Source: Mesorhizobium ciceri biovar biserrulae WSM1271
Lineage (GTDB): Bacteria; Pseudomonadota; Alphaproteobacteria; Rhizobiales; Rhizobiaceae
Assembly: GCF_000185905.1 (NCBI RefSeq)
Contig: NC_014923.1
Coordinates: 434,001 to 498,000 of the forward strand
Direction of reading: 5' to 3'
Length of the DNA stretch: 64,000 bases
A program made the translations under genes and the position numbers. Under the pieces are notes generated by a model. The model was not told the DNA's origin. It saw only the letters and a program-made list of their open reading frames with translations, and ran no database searches. The stretch's first letter is position 1; every line of letters starts with the position of its first letter. Positions 42,476 through 53,243 of the stretch are shown here, one piece after another.

Positions 42476-43051
42476 TCAGCCCCTTTTGCCGGTCAGCGTC
42501 ATGTCGAAGTCGACGATGTTGGAATAGATCGGCGTGCCGACATCCATGCCGTAGCGCGACCTCAGCACCTTGCCGGTGACATGGAATTTGATCATGCCGG
42601 CCTTGAGACCGCCGAGCTCGGCCGTGAATTTTTCCGGGAACGTCTTGCCGCGCGCCGTCAGCCGGCCGCTGACGAGAGCCGTGGTGTCGCTGGTTCGGGT
42701 CACGCTGGTAGAGCGGAACTGGATTTCCGGGCTGTTGGCGGCATCAAACACCGCGTCGGAGCGCAGGAAGGCATCGATACGGCCCTGGCCGGTGCCGACG
42801 CTTTCGGGAAAAATGGTGAAATTGACAGCTGAGCGCCCGACATCGCTGTTGTCGATGCGGATCGAGCCCTTGAAGCGGGCGAAGGTGCCATTGAGGCCGC
42901 CGCCGCCGACCTTGCCGATGGAGAAGCGGATGCTGGAGCTGGCCGGGCTGATCGAATAGCTGCCGGCGGCGTCACCCAGCGCGACGGCCGCAGAAACAGG
43001 CATGGCAAGGCAAGCGGCGACCGCCGCAAATCCGAGGATGCGCGTGTACAT
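42476..43051 (-). CDS. YceI family periplasmic protein
   Basis: 191-residue lipocalin-like protein that binds isoprenoid-type lipids in known members. Residues 1-22 form a signal peptide (LGFAAVAACLAMPVSA). The mature domain has SSIRFSIGKVGGGGLNGTFARF, typical of YceI. It lies 69 bases after the cytochrome b561 gene on the same strand, the same pairing as yceJ-yceI in enteric bacteria. Likely secreted to the periplasm; role uncertain. Confidence 0.87.
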   Translation of the reverse strand: MYTRILGFAAVAACLAMPVSAAVALGDAAGSYSISPASSSIRFSIGKVGGGGLNGTFARFKGSIRIDNSDVGRSAVNFTIFPESVGTGQGRIDAFLRSDAVFDAANSPEIQFRSTSVTRTSDTTALVSGRLTARGKTFPEKFTAELGGLKAGMIKFHVTGKVLRSRYGMDVGTPIYSNIVDFDMTLTGKRG

Positions 43052-43120
43052 GGGGATGTTCCTTGTTGGAGGCAGCGCATTTCTTGCGCCCTCACTCCAT
43101 GAACGAATGAACCGCTCGCT

Positions 43121-43693
43121 CTATTCCGAATCTGACGAAGGCGTGACCATGCGCGTGAGCACGCCATCCCTGAGCTGGAAATGATGCCGCAGCGCCGCCG
43201 CGACGTGGAGAGCCACAAGCGTCATGCCGGCATAGGCGAGATACCAATGTGCCGCCGCCCAGAAGCTCTCGGCACCATCCGATTCGGCCAGCGGCAGGTT
43301 CGGCATGACGAACAGGTTGAATGGCAGGCTGGGGATCTCCAGCATCGAGACCGACACCAGCGCCCAGCCGGACAAGGGCAAGGCAAGCTGAAACGCGTAG
43401 AGCGCAAGATGGGCCAACGGTGCTGCCCGACGCTCCAGGGTTCCGACCGAGCGCGGCAGCGCCGGCGTTGCATTGCCAAGACGCCAGGCGATGCGCAGCA
43501 ACACAAGCCCGAGCAGCAGGAAGCCGAAAGATTTATGCAGTTGGATCAGCTCGAAGGCGGTGCGCTGGCTGGTCAGCCGCACCATGACGAAGCCGAGCCC
43601 GAACTGGCCGATGAAAATGAGCGCAATCAGCCAGTGGAGAAGGATCGCGCCCCAGCCATAGCGGGTGGCGCTGTTGGTGATCGATGTTTGCAT
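43121..43693 (-). CDS. Cytochrome b561 family membrane protein (YceJ-like)
   Basis: 190-residue integral membrane protein with four hydrophobic helices and candidate heme-ligating histidines (ILLHWLIA near residue 20, QLHKSFGF near 53, HWYLAYAGMTLVALHVAAALRHH near the C-terminus, quoted as single spans under 25). It transfers electrons at the membrane, perhaps from quinol. It is the upstream gene of a pair with YceI. The start at 43693 is the first ATG in frame. Confidence 0.87.
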   Translation of the reverse strand: MQTSITNSATRYGWGAILLHWLIALIFIGQFGLGFVMVRLTSQRTAFELIQLHKSFGFLLLGLVLLRIAWRLGNATPALPRSVGTLERRAAPLAHLALYAFQLALPLSGWALVSVSMLEIPSLPFNLFVMPNLPLAESDGAESFWAAAHWYLAYAGMTLVALHVAAALRHHFQLRDGVLTRMVTPSSDSE

Positions 43694-43734
43694 GGGGAGT
43701 GAACGAATGTTGGTTCGGCTTTCTTCCAGCGCGC

Positions 43735-43976
43735 TTCACCCTCCCCCTTGTGGGGAGGGGCGCGCAGCAAATGCCGCGAAGCGGCTTTTGCGAGGCGGGG
43801 TGGGGGTCTCGTAGGGCGCTACCCACCCCGTCCCTCAGCCGACCTACCGGGGCGAGCCGCCGATCTCGCCCGTCCTTCGGACTCCCATCAGGGCCCTCCG
43901 GAGGGAGACGAAAGGCGCGAGTTCGCCGAGCCTGGCTCCCTTCCTCTCCCTCCGGAGGGCCACAAGGGGAGGGGCG
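43735..43976. repeat. Composite region of short inverted repeats
   Basis: CACCCTCCCCCTTGTGGGGA near 43738-43757 has an inverted counterpart, CCACAAGGGGAGGGGCG, at 43960-43976. Smaller mirrored pairs lie inside, such as GGCGGGGTGGGGG with CTACCCACCCCG, and two CCCTCCGGAGGG boxes. It fills the gap between the LysR stop and the cytochrome start and contains no gene. Confidence 0.55.
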
Positions 43977-43984
43977 AGCCCGCT

Positions 43985-44875
43985 CTATCCACTCACCTTG
44001 AAGAAATCGACAAACGCCCTGAGCGCCGGGCGCATCTGCCGGCGGCTCGGATAATAGACGAAGAAGCCGTCGAAGGAGGGGCACCAGTCCTCCAGCACAC
44101 GGATCAGCCTGCCGTCGGCGAGCGGCGCGCGGACATAATCCTCAAAGACGAAGGCGAGCCCAGCGCCGTCGACCGCCGCCTGGGCGATCAAATGGTCCTC
44201 GTCGAGGATCAGCGGTCCCTCCACCGCCATCTCGATCGCCTCGCGGCCTCTCTCGAACTCCCAGCGGTAGAGGATGCCGCTGGAGAAGCGGAAGCGGATG
44301 CAGCGGTGGTCAGCCAGGTCGCGCGGGTGACGCGGCTTGGGGTTGACCTCGAAATAGACCGGGGCGCCGACCACCGCGCCGCGAAGGTCCGGCCCGATGC
44401 GCACCGCGATCATGTCGCGCTGCAGGCTCTCGCCTAGCCTGACGCCAGCATCGAAGCCCCCTTCCACCACGTCGGTGAAACGGTCCTCGATGACGATCTC
44501 CAGCACGATATCGGGATAGGCCGACGCAAAGGCGCCCAGCCGTGGCGTCAGCGCCAAATGGGCTGCGGTGCGCGGCACGGTCAGGCGCAGATTGCCGGCC
44601 GGCCGGTCGCGCGTCTCGATTGCCGTCTCCAGCGCCAGATCGATCTCCGACAGCGCCGGTCGCAGCCGTTCCAGCAACTGCGCACCTTCTTCGGTCGGCG
44701 CGACGCTGCGTGTGCTGCGCGCCAGCAGCCGAACGCCAAGCCGCGCCTCTAGGCTGGACACCGCATGGCTGACCGCCGAAGGCGCGATGGCCAATTCCCT
44801 GGCCGCGCCGCGAAAGCTGCCGCATTGGGCAACGGTTGCCAGCACGGCCAGTTGGGAAAGATGCGCGCGATTCAT
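43985..44875 (-). CDS. LysR family transcriptional regulator
   Basis: 296-residue regulator with an N-terminal winged helix-turn-helix (residues 1-62, AQCGSFRGAARELAIAPSAV then HAVSSLEARLGVRLL) and a periplasmic-binding-protein-like effector domain from about 90. The start at 44875 matches the normal LysR N-terminus. It diverges across 96 bases from the aldo/keto reductase gene, which is its likely target. Effector unknown. Confidence 0.9.
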   Translation of the reverse strand: MNRAHLSQLAVLATVAQCGSFRGAARELAIAPSAVSHAVSSLEARLGVRLLARSTRSVAPTEEGAQLLERLRPALSEIDLALETAIETRDRPAGNLRLTVPRTAAHLALTPRLGAFASAYPDIVLEIVIEDRFTDVVEGGFDAGVRLGESLQRDMIAVRIGPDLRGAVVGAPVYFEVNPKPRHPRDLADHRCIRFRFSSGILYRWEFERGREAIEMAVEGPLILDEDHLIAQAAVDGAGLAFVFEDYVRAPLADGRLIRVLEDWCPSFDGFFVYYPSRRQMRPALRAFVDFFKVSG

Positions 44876-44971
44876 TGATCTATCTTTTAGAACAGCCCGT
44901 GCAAATGAGAGCCGATTATCGAACACAAGGCAAGGCGCTATTTCTGCCGCATCGCAACAAGGAGACGCGTT

Positions 44972-45967
<996 letters not shown>

Positions 45968-45985
45968 AAACTGGTGAGTAATCGG

Positions 45986-46009
45986 AAGGGGCGCCGCGCG
46001 CCCCTTTTT
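45986..46009 (+). terminator. Intrinsic terminator after the aldo/keto reductase gene
   Basis: A perfect nine-base stem, AAGGGGCGC with GCGCCCCTT around CGC, is followed by a run of five T. It lies 19 bases after the stop codon. Confidence 0.88.
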
Positions 46010-46053
46010 CGTACGCAGCGCGGTGCAGAAGATGGGGACGCTGACGTGAAGCG

Positions 46054-46075
46054 CCCCCCTCTGCCCTGCCGACAT
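46054..46075. repeat. Degenerate half copy of the 38557-38710 repeat
   Basis: CCCCCCTCTGCCCTGCCGAC repeats the outer part of the 44-bp arm of the long inverted repeat with one substitution and one lost base. No second arm is visible nearby. Confidence 0.5.
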
Positions 46076-46077
46076 TT

Positions 46078-46680
46078 TTACCAAGGCTCGACACTAATCT
46101 CCGGCCAGTTCTCCCTTGCACGCTTACCCTTCGCCTCATGCGTGCGCTGATTGTCCATCACCCGGTTCGGCGTGATGCGAAACGAGAAAATGTCGTCAAG
46201 ACCAAACGGTGCCACGATCTCGAGCTGCCCGTCAGCGTCGTATCGAACCCCGACGGCGTGCGTCTTCGAGGCAAAATGGCTAACGGATTCGCTGGCGCTC
46301 AAATAGCGCGGGCACGGCCGTCCGAACTTCTGCGGATACCACAGATGCACCCGCGCCTGGTTGCGCACCTCGACCGGCAACGCTAGCCCCTCGAAATGCT
46401 TCTCCGCCCGGCGGATCACCGCGTCCTCGGCCTCATAGGACAGGTCGCTGTCATCGAAGTAGAAAAGATCAACATCCTTGATGCCGTAGCCCGACGGTTT
46501 GCCGGTCAGGTGGTTCCAGATGCTGTTGTAGAGAGCGCCGGATACCACCAGCCAGTCCGGCAGGTCGAGCGTGCGAGCCCGCGCCACCGCGTCACATAAC
46601 AGCGGGTCGGCAGACACGATGGCGAGAAACGCCGCGCGCTGTTCTTCAAGGGGAAGGCCGGAATACCGCAGATGGTCCAT
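46078..46680 (-). CDS. Nucleotidyltransferase-family protein
   Basis: 200-residue protein with VVSGALYNSIWNHLTGKPSG then IKDVDLFYFDDSDLSYE, the G..hDhD pattern of the nucleotidyltransferase fold (PF06042-like, as I recall). It has no link to the similar-fold protein at 13166-14641. The start at 46680 is the only good ATG. It lies 40 bases after pheT on the same strand and could be carried on the same transcript. Function unknown. Confidence 0.7.
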   Translation of the reverse strand: MDHLRYSGLPLEEQRAAFLAIVSADPLLCDAVARARTLDLPDWLVVSGALYNSIWNHLTGKPSGYGIKDVDLFYFDDSDLSYEAEDAVIRRAEKHFEGLALPVEVRNQARVHLWYPQKFGRPCPRYLSASESVSHFASKTHAVGVRYDADGQLEIVAPFGLDDIFSFRITPNRVMDNQRTHEAKGKRARENWPEISVEPW

Positions 46681-46720
46681 CGCCCTTTGGAGGGCGATTC
46701 GCCATCTGCTCGCAAGTTTT

Positions 46721-49129
46721 TTAGCCCCGCAGAACGCCCCCGGTCTGCTTGCCGACATTCTCGATGATGCGCTTGGCCAGTGCCTCGAAATCCTCGTCGG
46801 TGAGCGTCTTTTCGACCGGCTGGATCGACACTTCGATGGCAATCGATTTTTTGCCCTCGCCCAGCGAAGCGCCTTCGAAAATATCGAAGACCGAGACGGC
46901 GGTGATGAGCTTCTTGTCGGCGGCGAGCGCTGCGCGCACCAGCGTGCCGGCCTCGACCGACTTGTCGACGACGAAAGCGAAATCGCGCTTGACCGCCTGG
47001 AAGGGCGACAGTTCCAGTTTCGGCTTGGTTTTCGTCGGCTTGGCCTTCGGTTCAGGCACGGCATCGACGAAGACCTCGAAGCCGCACAGCGGGCCGGAAA
47101 CATCGAGCCCTTCCAGCGTCTTCGGATGGAATTCACCGAAAGTTCCGAGCACGGTTTTCGGGCCGAGCTTGATCGTGCCGGAACGGCCGGGATGATACCA
47201 GGCCGGGCCGCCGGCCTCGATCTGCAGCCGGTCGACAGGCGCACCGCAGGCTTCCAGTGCGGCGATCGCATCGGCCTTGGCGTCGAACACGCCGACTGGA
47301 CCGGAATTGCCGGCCCAGTTGCGGCCGGAACCGTCGAGCTTGGCGGTGCCGCGACGCACGCCGGCGGCGACGCGCCGCTGCTGGTCGGCGCCGTCGCCCT
47401 CATAAGTGCCCGACACTTCGAACAGCGCCACGTCGCCAATACCCTTGTCGGCGTTGCGCTGGGCAGCCGCGATCAGCCCCGGCAGCAGCGAGGGCCGCAT
47501 GTCGGACATATCGGCGGCGATCGGGTTGGCAAGCTTCAGCGCGGTCTGGCCGCCGCCGAACAGCTCGGCATGCTTGGCCGGAATGAACGACCAGGTAACG
47601 GCTTCCATCATGCCGCGCACGGCAAGCGCGCGCTTGGCCGTGCGGGTACGGACCTGCAGCGTGGTGAGGATCTTTGCATTGACCGCGTCATGCGCACCGA
47701 GCGGCTGCGGCGCGATGTTGTCGACACCGTGGATGCGCATGACCTCCTCGACCAGGTCTGCCTTGCCATCGACGTCGGGGCGCCAGGACGGCACGGCGAC
47801 ATCGACGACATCGCCCGAGCCCTCCGGCTTGAAGCCGAGGCGCGACAGGATGTCGAGGCTTTCCGCGCTGGGAACCTCGATGCCGGTCAGCCGCTTCACT
47901 TCCGAAAGCGGGAAGGAAACGATCTTCGGCGTGTGACCGGCATAACCGACGACCTCCATTTCGGTCGGCGTGCCGCCGCAGAAATCGAGCACCAGTTTCG
48001 TCGCCAGTTCGACGCCCGGAACCATGAATTCGGGGTCGACGCCGCGCTCGAAACGGTAGCGCGCGTCGGTAATGATGCCGAGCGTGCGGCCGGTGCGCGC
48101 CGTGGTGATCGGATCCCAAAGGGCGGATTCGATCAGCACATCTGAGGTGTTCTCGTCGCAGCCCGAATGCTCGCCGCCCATGACGCCGGCGATCGACTCG
48201 ACGCCGTTGTCATCTGCGATGACGCACATTTCCGGCGTCAGCGTGTATTCGCGGCCGTCGAGCGCCTGCACCTTTTCACCATCGCGCGCGCGGCGCACGA
48301 CGAGATTGCCGGCAACCTTGCTGGCGTCGAACACATGCAGCGGGCGGCCGCGGTCGAAGGTGACGTAGTTGGTGATGTCGACCAGTGCGCTGATGGGTCT
48401 CAGCCCAATGGCGATCAGCCGCTGCTGCAGCCATTTTGGCGAGGGTCCATTCTTGACGCCCTTGACCAAGTTGAGCGCGAAGCCGGGGCAAAGCTCCGGC
48501 GCTTCGATCGTCACCTTGATCGGACACATGCCATTGCCGACATGCGGCATGATGGCGCCGCCGACGAGGCGGCCAAGCCCGCTCGCCGCCAGATCCCTGG
48601 CGATGCCGTAGACGCTGGTGGCATCCGGCCGGTTCGGCGTCAAGTTGATCTCGATGACCGGATCGTCGATGTGCGCATAGGCGGCGAAGCTGGTGCCGAC
48701 CGGCGCATCCTCAGGCAGGTCGATGATGCCATTGTGTTCGTCGGACAGCTCCAGCTCGCGCTCGGAACACATCATGCCGTGGCTTTCGACGCCCCTGATC
48801 TTGCCGACCGTCAGCGTTACGTCGATGCCGGGCACATAGGTGCCGGGCGCGGCAAAGGCGCCGATCAGGCCCGCGCGAGCGTTTGGCGCGCCGCAAACGA
48901 CCTGCACCGGAGGCTTGCCGTCGCCGGTGTCGACGGTCAGCACGCGCAGCCGGTCGGCATCGGGATGCTGAACCGCCGTCAGCACCCTGGCGATGACGAA
49001 TGGTTTCAGGCTCGACTTGTCGTCGACATGCTCGACTTCGAGACCGATCGAAGTCAGCCGCTCGACGATCTCGTCGAGCGTGGCGTCGGTCTCGAGGTGG
49101 TCCTTGAGCCAGGAGAGGGTGAATTTCAT
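46721..49129 (-). CDS. pheT: Phenylalanyl-tRNA synthetase beta subunit
   Basis: 802-residue subunit with the usual bacterial length. Domains in order: an EMAP-like tRNA-binding OB fold (about residues 40-150), B3/B4 editing domain (about 215-375), B5 (about 400-475), the inactive catalytic-like core, and a C-terminal anticodon-binding FDX-ACB domain (about 705-800). It pairs with PheS to charge tRNA-Phe. The start overlaps the GFA-family gene stop (ATGA). Confidence 0.96.
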   Translation of the reverse strand: MKFTLSWLKDHLETDATLDEIVERLTSIGLEVEHVDDKSSLKPFVIARVLTAVQHPDADRLRVLTVDTGDGKPPVQVVCGAPNARAGLIGAFAAPGTYVPGIDVTLTVGKIRGVESHGMMCSERELELSDEHNGIIDLPEDAPVGTSFAAYAHIDDPVIEINLTPNRPDATSVYGIARDLAASGLGRLVGGAIMPHVGNGMCPIKVTIEAPELCPGFALNLVKGVKNGPSPKWLQQRLIAIGLRPISALVDITNYVTFDRGRPLHVFDASKVAGNLVVRRARDGEKVQALDGREYTLTPEMCVIADDNGVESIAGVMGGEHSGCDENTSDVLIESALWDPITTARTGRTLGIITDARYRFERGVDPEFMVPGVELATKLVLDFCGGTPTEMEVVGYAGHTPKIVSFPLSEVKRLTGIEVPSAESLDILSRLGFKPEGSGDVVDVAVPSWRPDVDGKADLVEEVMRIHGVDNIAPQPLGAHDAVNAKILTTLQVRTRTAKRALAVRGMMEAVTWSFIPAKHAELFGGGQTALKLANPIAADMSDMRPSLLPGLIAAAQRNADKGIGDVALFEVSGTYEGDGADQQRRVAAGVRRGTAKLDGSGRNWAGNSGPVGVFDAKADAIAALEACGAPVDRLQIEAGGPAWYHPGRSGTIKLGPKTVLGTFGEFHPKTLEGLDVSGPLCGFEVFVDAVPEPKAKPTKTKPKLELSPFQAVKRDFAFVVDKSVEAGTLVRAALAADKKLITAVSVFDIFEGASLGEGKKSIAIEVSIQPVEKTLTDEDFEALAKRIIENVGKQTGGVLRG

Positions 49130-49548
49130 GGGACTGTTCCGTCTGGTCTTTTGACGCTTGATTTCAGATGTCTCGGCAGGTCGTCGGACATATGCAGGAA
49201 GGCAAGCTGCTCGCCGATATAGGCATGCAGCGTCGGCTGGAAATCGGCCGGCATGTCCATGGCGCCGAGCATGAAGTAGATGTCTTCTTCCAGCCGCTCG
49301 TCGACATAGGCGATGGGTGAGCCGCAGGTGCCGCAGAAAGAGCGCGTCACCGGGCCGTTCTCATACATCTTCAGCGCCTTGCCGGTGAACGCGACCTGAT
49401 CGACCAGGAAGCCGACAAAGGCCGACACCGGCGCGCCGCTGGCCCGCCGGCAATCGCCGCAATGGCAGTAGCTGACGTGATGCGGTTCGGCAGAGGCCTC
49501 GAACCGCACGGCGCCGCAGCGGCAGCCGCCGGCATAGGGCGCTGTCAT
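49126..49548 (-). CDS. GFA family protein between pheS and pheT
   Basis: 140-residue zinc protein of the glutathione-dependent formaldehyde-activating (GFA) family. Cysteines appear as [17 protein letters not shown] and FCGTCGSP, the metal-binding sets of this fold. It overlaps both neighbours by ATGA, pheS upstream and pheT downstream, so all three are translationally coupled. Most GFA proteins have no proven function and probably do not act on formaldehyde. The location is odd because pheS and pheT normally adjoin. Confidence 0.88.
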   Translation of the reverse strand: MTAPYAGGCRCGAVRFEASAEPHHVSYCHCGDCRRASGAPVSAFVGFLVDQVAFTGKALKMYENGPVTRSFCGTCGSPIAYVDERLEEDIYFMLGAMDMPADFQPTLHAYIGEQLAFLHMSDDLPRHLKSSVKRPDGTVP

Positions 49549-50648
49549 GCGCTCAGGCCTCCGAACAAAGTCGGCATGTCGAGCGGCCGGAAGCCGTAGT
49601 GCGACAGCCAGCGCACGTCTGCATCGAAGAAGGCGCGCAGGTCCGGCATGCCGTATTTCAGCATGGCGATGCGGTCTATGCCCATGCCCCAGGCAAAGCC
49701 CTGATATTCGTCCGGATCGAGACCGCCATGGCGCAGCACATTGGGATGCACCATGCCGCAGCCGAGGATCTCCATCCAGTCGGAGCCTTCGCCGAAGCGC
49801 ACCTCGCCGGGCCGCGAGCGATCGCACTGGATGTCCACCTCGAGGCTTGGCTCGGTGAACGGGAAGAAGGACGGCCGGAAGCGCATCTTAACCTGCGGCA
49901 CCTCGAAGAAGGCCTTGCAGAACTCCTCCAGCACCCACTTCATGTTGGCGACGTTGGCTGTCTTGTCGATCACCAGCCCCTCGACCTGATGGAACATCGG
50001 CGAGTGGGTGGCGTCCGAATCCTGCCGGTACGTCTTGCCAGGAATGACGATGCGGATCGGCGGCTTCTTCGTTTCCATGGTGCGGATCTGCACCGGCGAA
50101 GTGTGCGTGCGCAAAAGCTTGCGCTCGCCCTTCTCGTCCGGCTGGAAGAAGAAGGTGTCGTGCATCTCGCGCGCCGGGTGGCCTTCGGGAAAATTCAGCG
50201 CGGTGAAATTGTAATAGTCGGTCTCGATATCGGGACCTTCCGCGATGGAGAAACCGAGATCGCCGAAGATCGCGGCAATCTCGTCGATGACCTGGCTGAT
50301 CGGATGGATACGGCCGCGCTCGGCCGGCGACTGCCGCACCGGCAACGTCACGTCGACCTTTTCGGCGGCGAGGCGGGCGGTGATCGCCACATCCTTGAGC
50401 TCAGCCTTGCGGGCAGTCAGCGCGTCGGTGACGCGGTTCTTGAGGCCGTTGATGGCCGGGCCTTTGATCTGGCGCTCCTCGGCGGTCATGGCGCCAAGTG
50501 TCTTCAGCATCTCGGACACGCTGCCCTTCTTACCGAAAGCAGCGATGCGCACGGCCTCGATGGCCGGCTCATCGGCGGCCGAGGCGATCTCGGCCAGAAG
50601 TGAGTTTTCAAGCGTATCCAGGCCAGTGGTTGCGTCGTTCACGGTCAA
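49545..50648 (-). CDS. pheS: Phenylalanyl-tRNA synthetase alpha subunit
   Basis: 367-residue catalytic subunit. The N-terminal coiled-coil tRNA-binding region covers about residues 1-90, followed by the class II core, with [14 protein letters not shown], the motif 2 region [14 protein letters not shown] and motif 3 in [13 protein letters not shown]. Forms a heterotetramer with PheT. It follows rplT after 147 bases that contain a terminator, so partial read-through or its own promoter is expected. Confidence 0.96.
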   Translation of the reverse strand: MTVNDATTGLDTLENSLLAEIASAADEPAIEAVRIAAFGKKGSVSEMLKTLGAMTAEERQIKGPAINGLKNRVTDALTARKAELKDVAITARLAAEKVDVTLPVRQSPAERGRIHPISQVIDEIAAIFGDLGFSIAEGPDIETDYYNFTALNFPEGHPAREMHDTFFFQPDEKGERKLLRTHTSPVQIRTMETKKPPIRIVIPGKTYRQDSDATHSPMFHQVEGLVIDKTANVANMKWVLEEFCKAFFEVPQVKMRFRPSFFPFTEPSLEVDIQCDRSRPGEVRFGEGSDWMEILGCGMVHPNVLRHGGLDPDEYQGFAWGMGIDRIAMLKYGMPDLRAFFDADVRWLSHYGFRPLDMPTLFGGLSA

Positions 50649-50727
50649 ACTCGCTGCGTTGGGAGGTCGGCCTCAAAGTGAAAGTCACTCCTAAAGTGAA
50701 ATCACTCCAAGGATCAGGCAAAAGAAA

Positions 50728-50756
50728 AACCCGCGCCAGCCGTGCCAGCGCGGGTT
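50728..50756 (-). terminator. Intrinsic terminator after rplT
   Basis: On the minus strand a nine-base stem, AACCCGCGC with GCGCGGGTT, is followed by a T-rich tract (TTTTTCTTT read from 50729 downward). It lies 40 bases after the rplT stop and before pheS. Confidence 0.85.
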
Positions 50757-50795
50757 CCCCAAATCAGAATTGCGAATGCTTGGGAAGCGCTGGTC

Positions 50796-51197
50796 TTAGG
50801 CGACAGCGCTTTCAAAAGCGTTCGGCGTGGTGTTCTTCAGATATTCGAGCGCCACCTTGGCCTTGGCGACCAGGGCCGCGAAAGCCTGCGGCTCGTGGAT
50901 GGCCATGTCCGACAGGATCTTGCGATCGATCTCGATGCCCGACTTGTTGAGGCCGTCGATGAAGCGGCCATAGGTCAGGCCATGCTCGTGGGTCGCGGCG
51001 TTGATACGCTGGATCCACAGCGCGCGGAAGGAGCGCTTGCGGTTCTTGCGGTCGCGGTAAGCGTATTGCAGCGACTTTTCCACCGCCTGCTTGGCGATGC
51101 GGATGGTGTTCTTGCGGCGGCCGTAGAAGCCTTTCGCGGCTTTCAGGACCTTCTTGTGCTTGGCGTGCGAAGTGACGCCTCTTTTTACGCGTGCCAT
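50796..51197 (-). CDS. rplT: 50S ribosomal protein L20
   Basis: 133 residues; starts [19 protein letters not shown] and contains [20 protein letters not shown], typical of L20. Needed early in assembly of the large subunit. The order rpmI-rplT is standard; a hairpin repeat has entered the gap between them. Confidence 0.97.
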   Translation of the reverse strand: MARVKRGVTSHAKHKKVLKAAKGFYGRRKNTIRIAKQAVEKSLQYAYRDRKNRKRSFRALWIQRINAATHEHGLTYGRFIDGLNKSGIEIDRKILSDMAIHEPQAFAALVAKAKVALEYLKNTTPNAFESAVA

Positions 51198-51213
51198 GTC
51201 ATGATCTCCTTAA

Positions 51214-51260
51214 AAGCAATTCCAGGAAAAGTGCCTTGCGGTTTTCCGTTCGGAATTGCG
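51214..51260. repeat. Interspersed hairpin repeat between rpmI and rplT
   Basis: AGCAATTCCAGGAAAAGTGC at one end and CGGAATTGCG at the other form an inverted pair; the inner GCGGTTTTCC is common to the other copies. It lies 17 bases upstream of the rplT start, inside the operon. Confidence 0.7.
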
Positions 51261-51290
51261 TAAAACAAATGCGTGTCCGGACCGAATGCC

Positions 51291-51494
51291 TTAGAGGCCA
51301 TTCGGCAGAAAATTCTTGATGACCTTCTTGCCATCCGGTTCAGCCAGAACCATCGTGCCGCGGGCATTTCGAATGAACTTGTTGGAACGCTTGATCATGC
51401 CGTGACGCTTGCCGGCCGCAGCCGACAGGACTTTACCCGTACCTGTGATCTTGAACCGCTTCTTGGCGGCCGATTTGGTCTTCATCTTGGGCAT
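51291..51494 (-). CDS. rpmI: 50S ribosomal protein L35
   Basis: 67-residue basic protein starting [20 protein letters not shown], a clear L35. Its gap to rplT (93 bases) contains the repeat at 51214-51260. Upstream lies the methyltransferase-like gene rather than infC. Confidence 0.96.
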   Translation of the reverse strand: MPKMKTKSAAKKRFKITGTGKVLSAAAGKRHGMIKRSNKFIRNARGTMVLAEPDGKKVIKNFLPNGL

Positions 51495-51675
51495 TTTGCT
51501 ACTCCGTATTGTTGGCGCACTATCGCGCTTCTTGTTCGCTTCAGGCCGACCAAAGCCCGAAAAGCAAATGAAACCGCCACGGCATGCCCTGCCGGGCGGT
51601 TTTCTTGAACGGCGGTGCTATACGTCAAAGACGGCCCGCGCGCAACACCTGTGGAGATGCGGCGCTGTGTCCTCG

Positions 51676-52323
51676 TCAGGGCAGCGTGAACCAGACCGGC
51701 AACATGCCTGACAGCTGGGCGCCGTCGATCAATTCGAAGGCCGGCAGCGCGATCAGAAACACCAGGCCGTCGAGCAGCGTGGTCAACAGCAGGCGCGGCT
51801 TGAAGTTTCCGGTATCGCCCTCCTGGTAGAGCGACAGTTTTGGGAAGAAGCGCGGCACCCGCGCCAGATAGGCCTGATACGGCGCGCCGAGCGCTTCCTT
51901 GAGGAACTTCTCCTCGCGCAGGATGACGATATGGAACGCCCCCGCGCACAAAAGCCCGAAGAGGATGATACCGGAGAACGAACCGATCTGCGCGCCGACA
52001 CCGGCTGCGGCTACGGTCGAGAACACATAGAGCGGGTTGCGGGTGATCGAGTAAGGCCCGCCAGTCACCACCTCGGACGATTTGCGCCCGCCTATGTAGA
52101 GTGTCGCCCAAAGGCGGCCCACGATGCCGAGGAAAATCAGCAGCACGCCGAACATTTCGATCGTCTCGTGCACGGCTGTGTCGGGCGGAAACGTCGATTG
52201 GCCAAATAGCAATGCTGCAAACAGCACGACCACGAGAACGGCAAGCACTATCCGGCGCATATGCTGGTAATTGCCCAGCCCGTGTTTGAAGTCCACGTCC
52301 GAAACCTTGACTTCATCGACCAT
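51676..52323 (-). CDS. Isoprenylcysteine carboxylmethyltransferase-like membrane protein
   Basis: 215-residue integral membrane protein with about five helices. GGPYSITRNPLYVFS (about residues 90-104) and ILREEKFLKEALGAPYQAYLARVPRFFP are the family's SAM-binding and C-terminal marks, as in ICMT and NnrU-type methyltransferases. Bacteria seldom prenylate proteins, so another substrate is expected. It lies between infC and rpmI, which are usually adjacent, in the same direction. Substrate unknown. Confidence 0.8.
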   Translation of the reverse strand: MVDEVKVSDVDFKHGLGNYQHMRRIVLAVLVVVLFAALLFGQSTFPPDTAVHETIEMFGVLLIFLGIVGRLWATLYIGGRKSSEVVTGGPYSITRNPLYVFSTVAAAGVGAQIGSFSGIILFGLLCAGAFHIVILREEKFLKEALGAPYQAYLARVPRFFPKLSLYQEGDTGNFKPRLLLTTLLDGLVFLIALPAFELIDGAQLSGMLPVWFTLP

Positions 52324-52378
52324 AGTGAATCCGATCGTCAGGAATTTTGCCGGCGATCGCAGCGTCTGAACAAGAAGA

Positions 52379-52407
52379 AGGCGTCCCGCCGATCGCCGGG
52401 ACGCCTT
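52379..52407 (-). terminator. Hairpin after infC
   Basis: AAGGCGTCCCG pairs with CGGGACGCCTT around a short loop, 80 bases after the infC stop. The tract beyond it on the minus strand is CTTCTTCTT rather than pure T, so it may end transcription only partly. Confidence 0.6.
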
Positions 52408-52486
52408 GCGATGTGATTCAGGCGGATTTAAGCGCGATGGCCAAGCCTGACGTCATCGTGATCCTAGATACGCGCCGATGCAGATC

Positions 52487-53023
52487 TTAGCGCGGCGACA
52501 GCACCATCATCATCTGGCGGCCTTCGAGCTTCGGTTCCGCTTCGACCTTGGCAATCGTCGCCACTTCCTCGCGGACCTTGTTCAGAAGCTGCATGCCGAG
52601 TTCCATATGCGCCATCTCGCGGCCACGGAAGCGCAGCGTCAGCTTGACCTTGTCGCCTTCCTCGAAGAAGCGGCGAACCGCCTTCATCTTGGTCTCGTAG
52701 TCATGGCTGTCGATGTTCGGGCGCATCTTGATCTCCTTGATCTCGATGACCTTCTGGTTCTTGCGCGCCTCGGCCGCCTTCTTCTGGTTGGCGTATTTCA
52801 ACTTGCCGAGATCAAGGATCTTGACGACGGGGGGCACCGCGTTGGGCGATATCTCGACGAGATCGAGCCCGGCCTCTTCGGCCAGCAGCAATGCGTCGTT
52901 GATGGAAACATCGCCGCGGTTCTGGCCTTCGGCGTCGATAAGCTGGACCCGGGGAACCCGGATGTCACGGTTGGAGCGCGGGCCATCCTTGGTCGGCGCC
53001 GCTGCTTTGAAAGGTCTGCGAAT
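52487..53023 (-). CDS. infC: Translation initiation factor IF-3 (AUU start)
   Basis: 178-residue IF-3, with the N-domain beginning [35 protein letters not shown], then the C-domain from about residue 85 with [14 protein letters not shown]. The first in-frame ATG (52891) would remove much of the N-domain. The reading frame extends to an ATT at 53023, nine bases downstream of AAGGAGA, the expected non-standard start. AUU starts let IF-3 repress its own translation in E. coli, and the same is likely here. Confidence 0.93.
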   Translation of the reverse strand: MRRPFKAAAPTKDGPRSNRDIRVPRVQLIDAEGQNRGDVSINDALLLAEEAGLDLVEISPNAVPPVVKILDLGKLKYANQKKAAEARKNQKVIEIKEIKMRPNIDSHDYETKMKAVRRFFEEGDKVKLTLRFRGREMAHMELGMQLLNKVREEVATIAKVEAEPKLEGRQMMMVLSPR

Positions 53024-53243
53024 GGTCGTGGTCTCCTTGGCCGTTTCGTTCAGGATTTGTCAGTGTTGATGCATGGACGCGCCAATGTGGTGAGCGCGCG
53101 GGCGGAGTCAATAGCACAGCATTGACAGAAAATCACCCTGATCGCTGTCCTGCACCAAACAAAGAACATAGTGAGCACTTTTCGCCACGCCACCGACCGT
53201 GCCACAAGAATCCCGCGCCAGAAGAGGGCCTGAGGAAAAAGCC

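Noticed and set aside
46571..48145. 524-residue plus-strand frame opposite pheT
   Set aside because: Shadow of the conserved synthetase gene, rich in Arg/Asp/Gly as expected for antisense frames.
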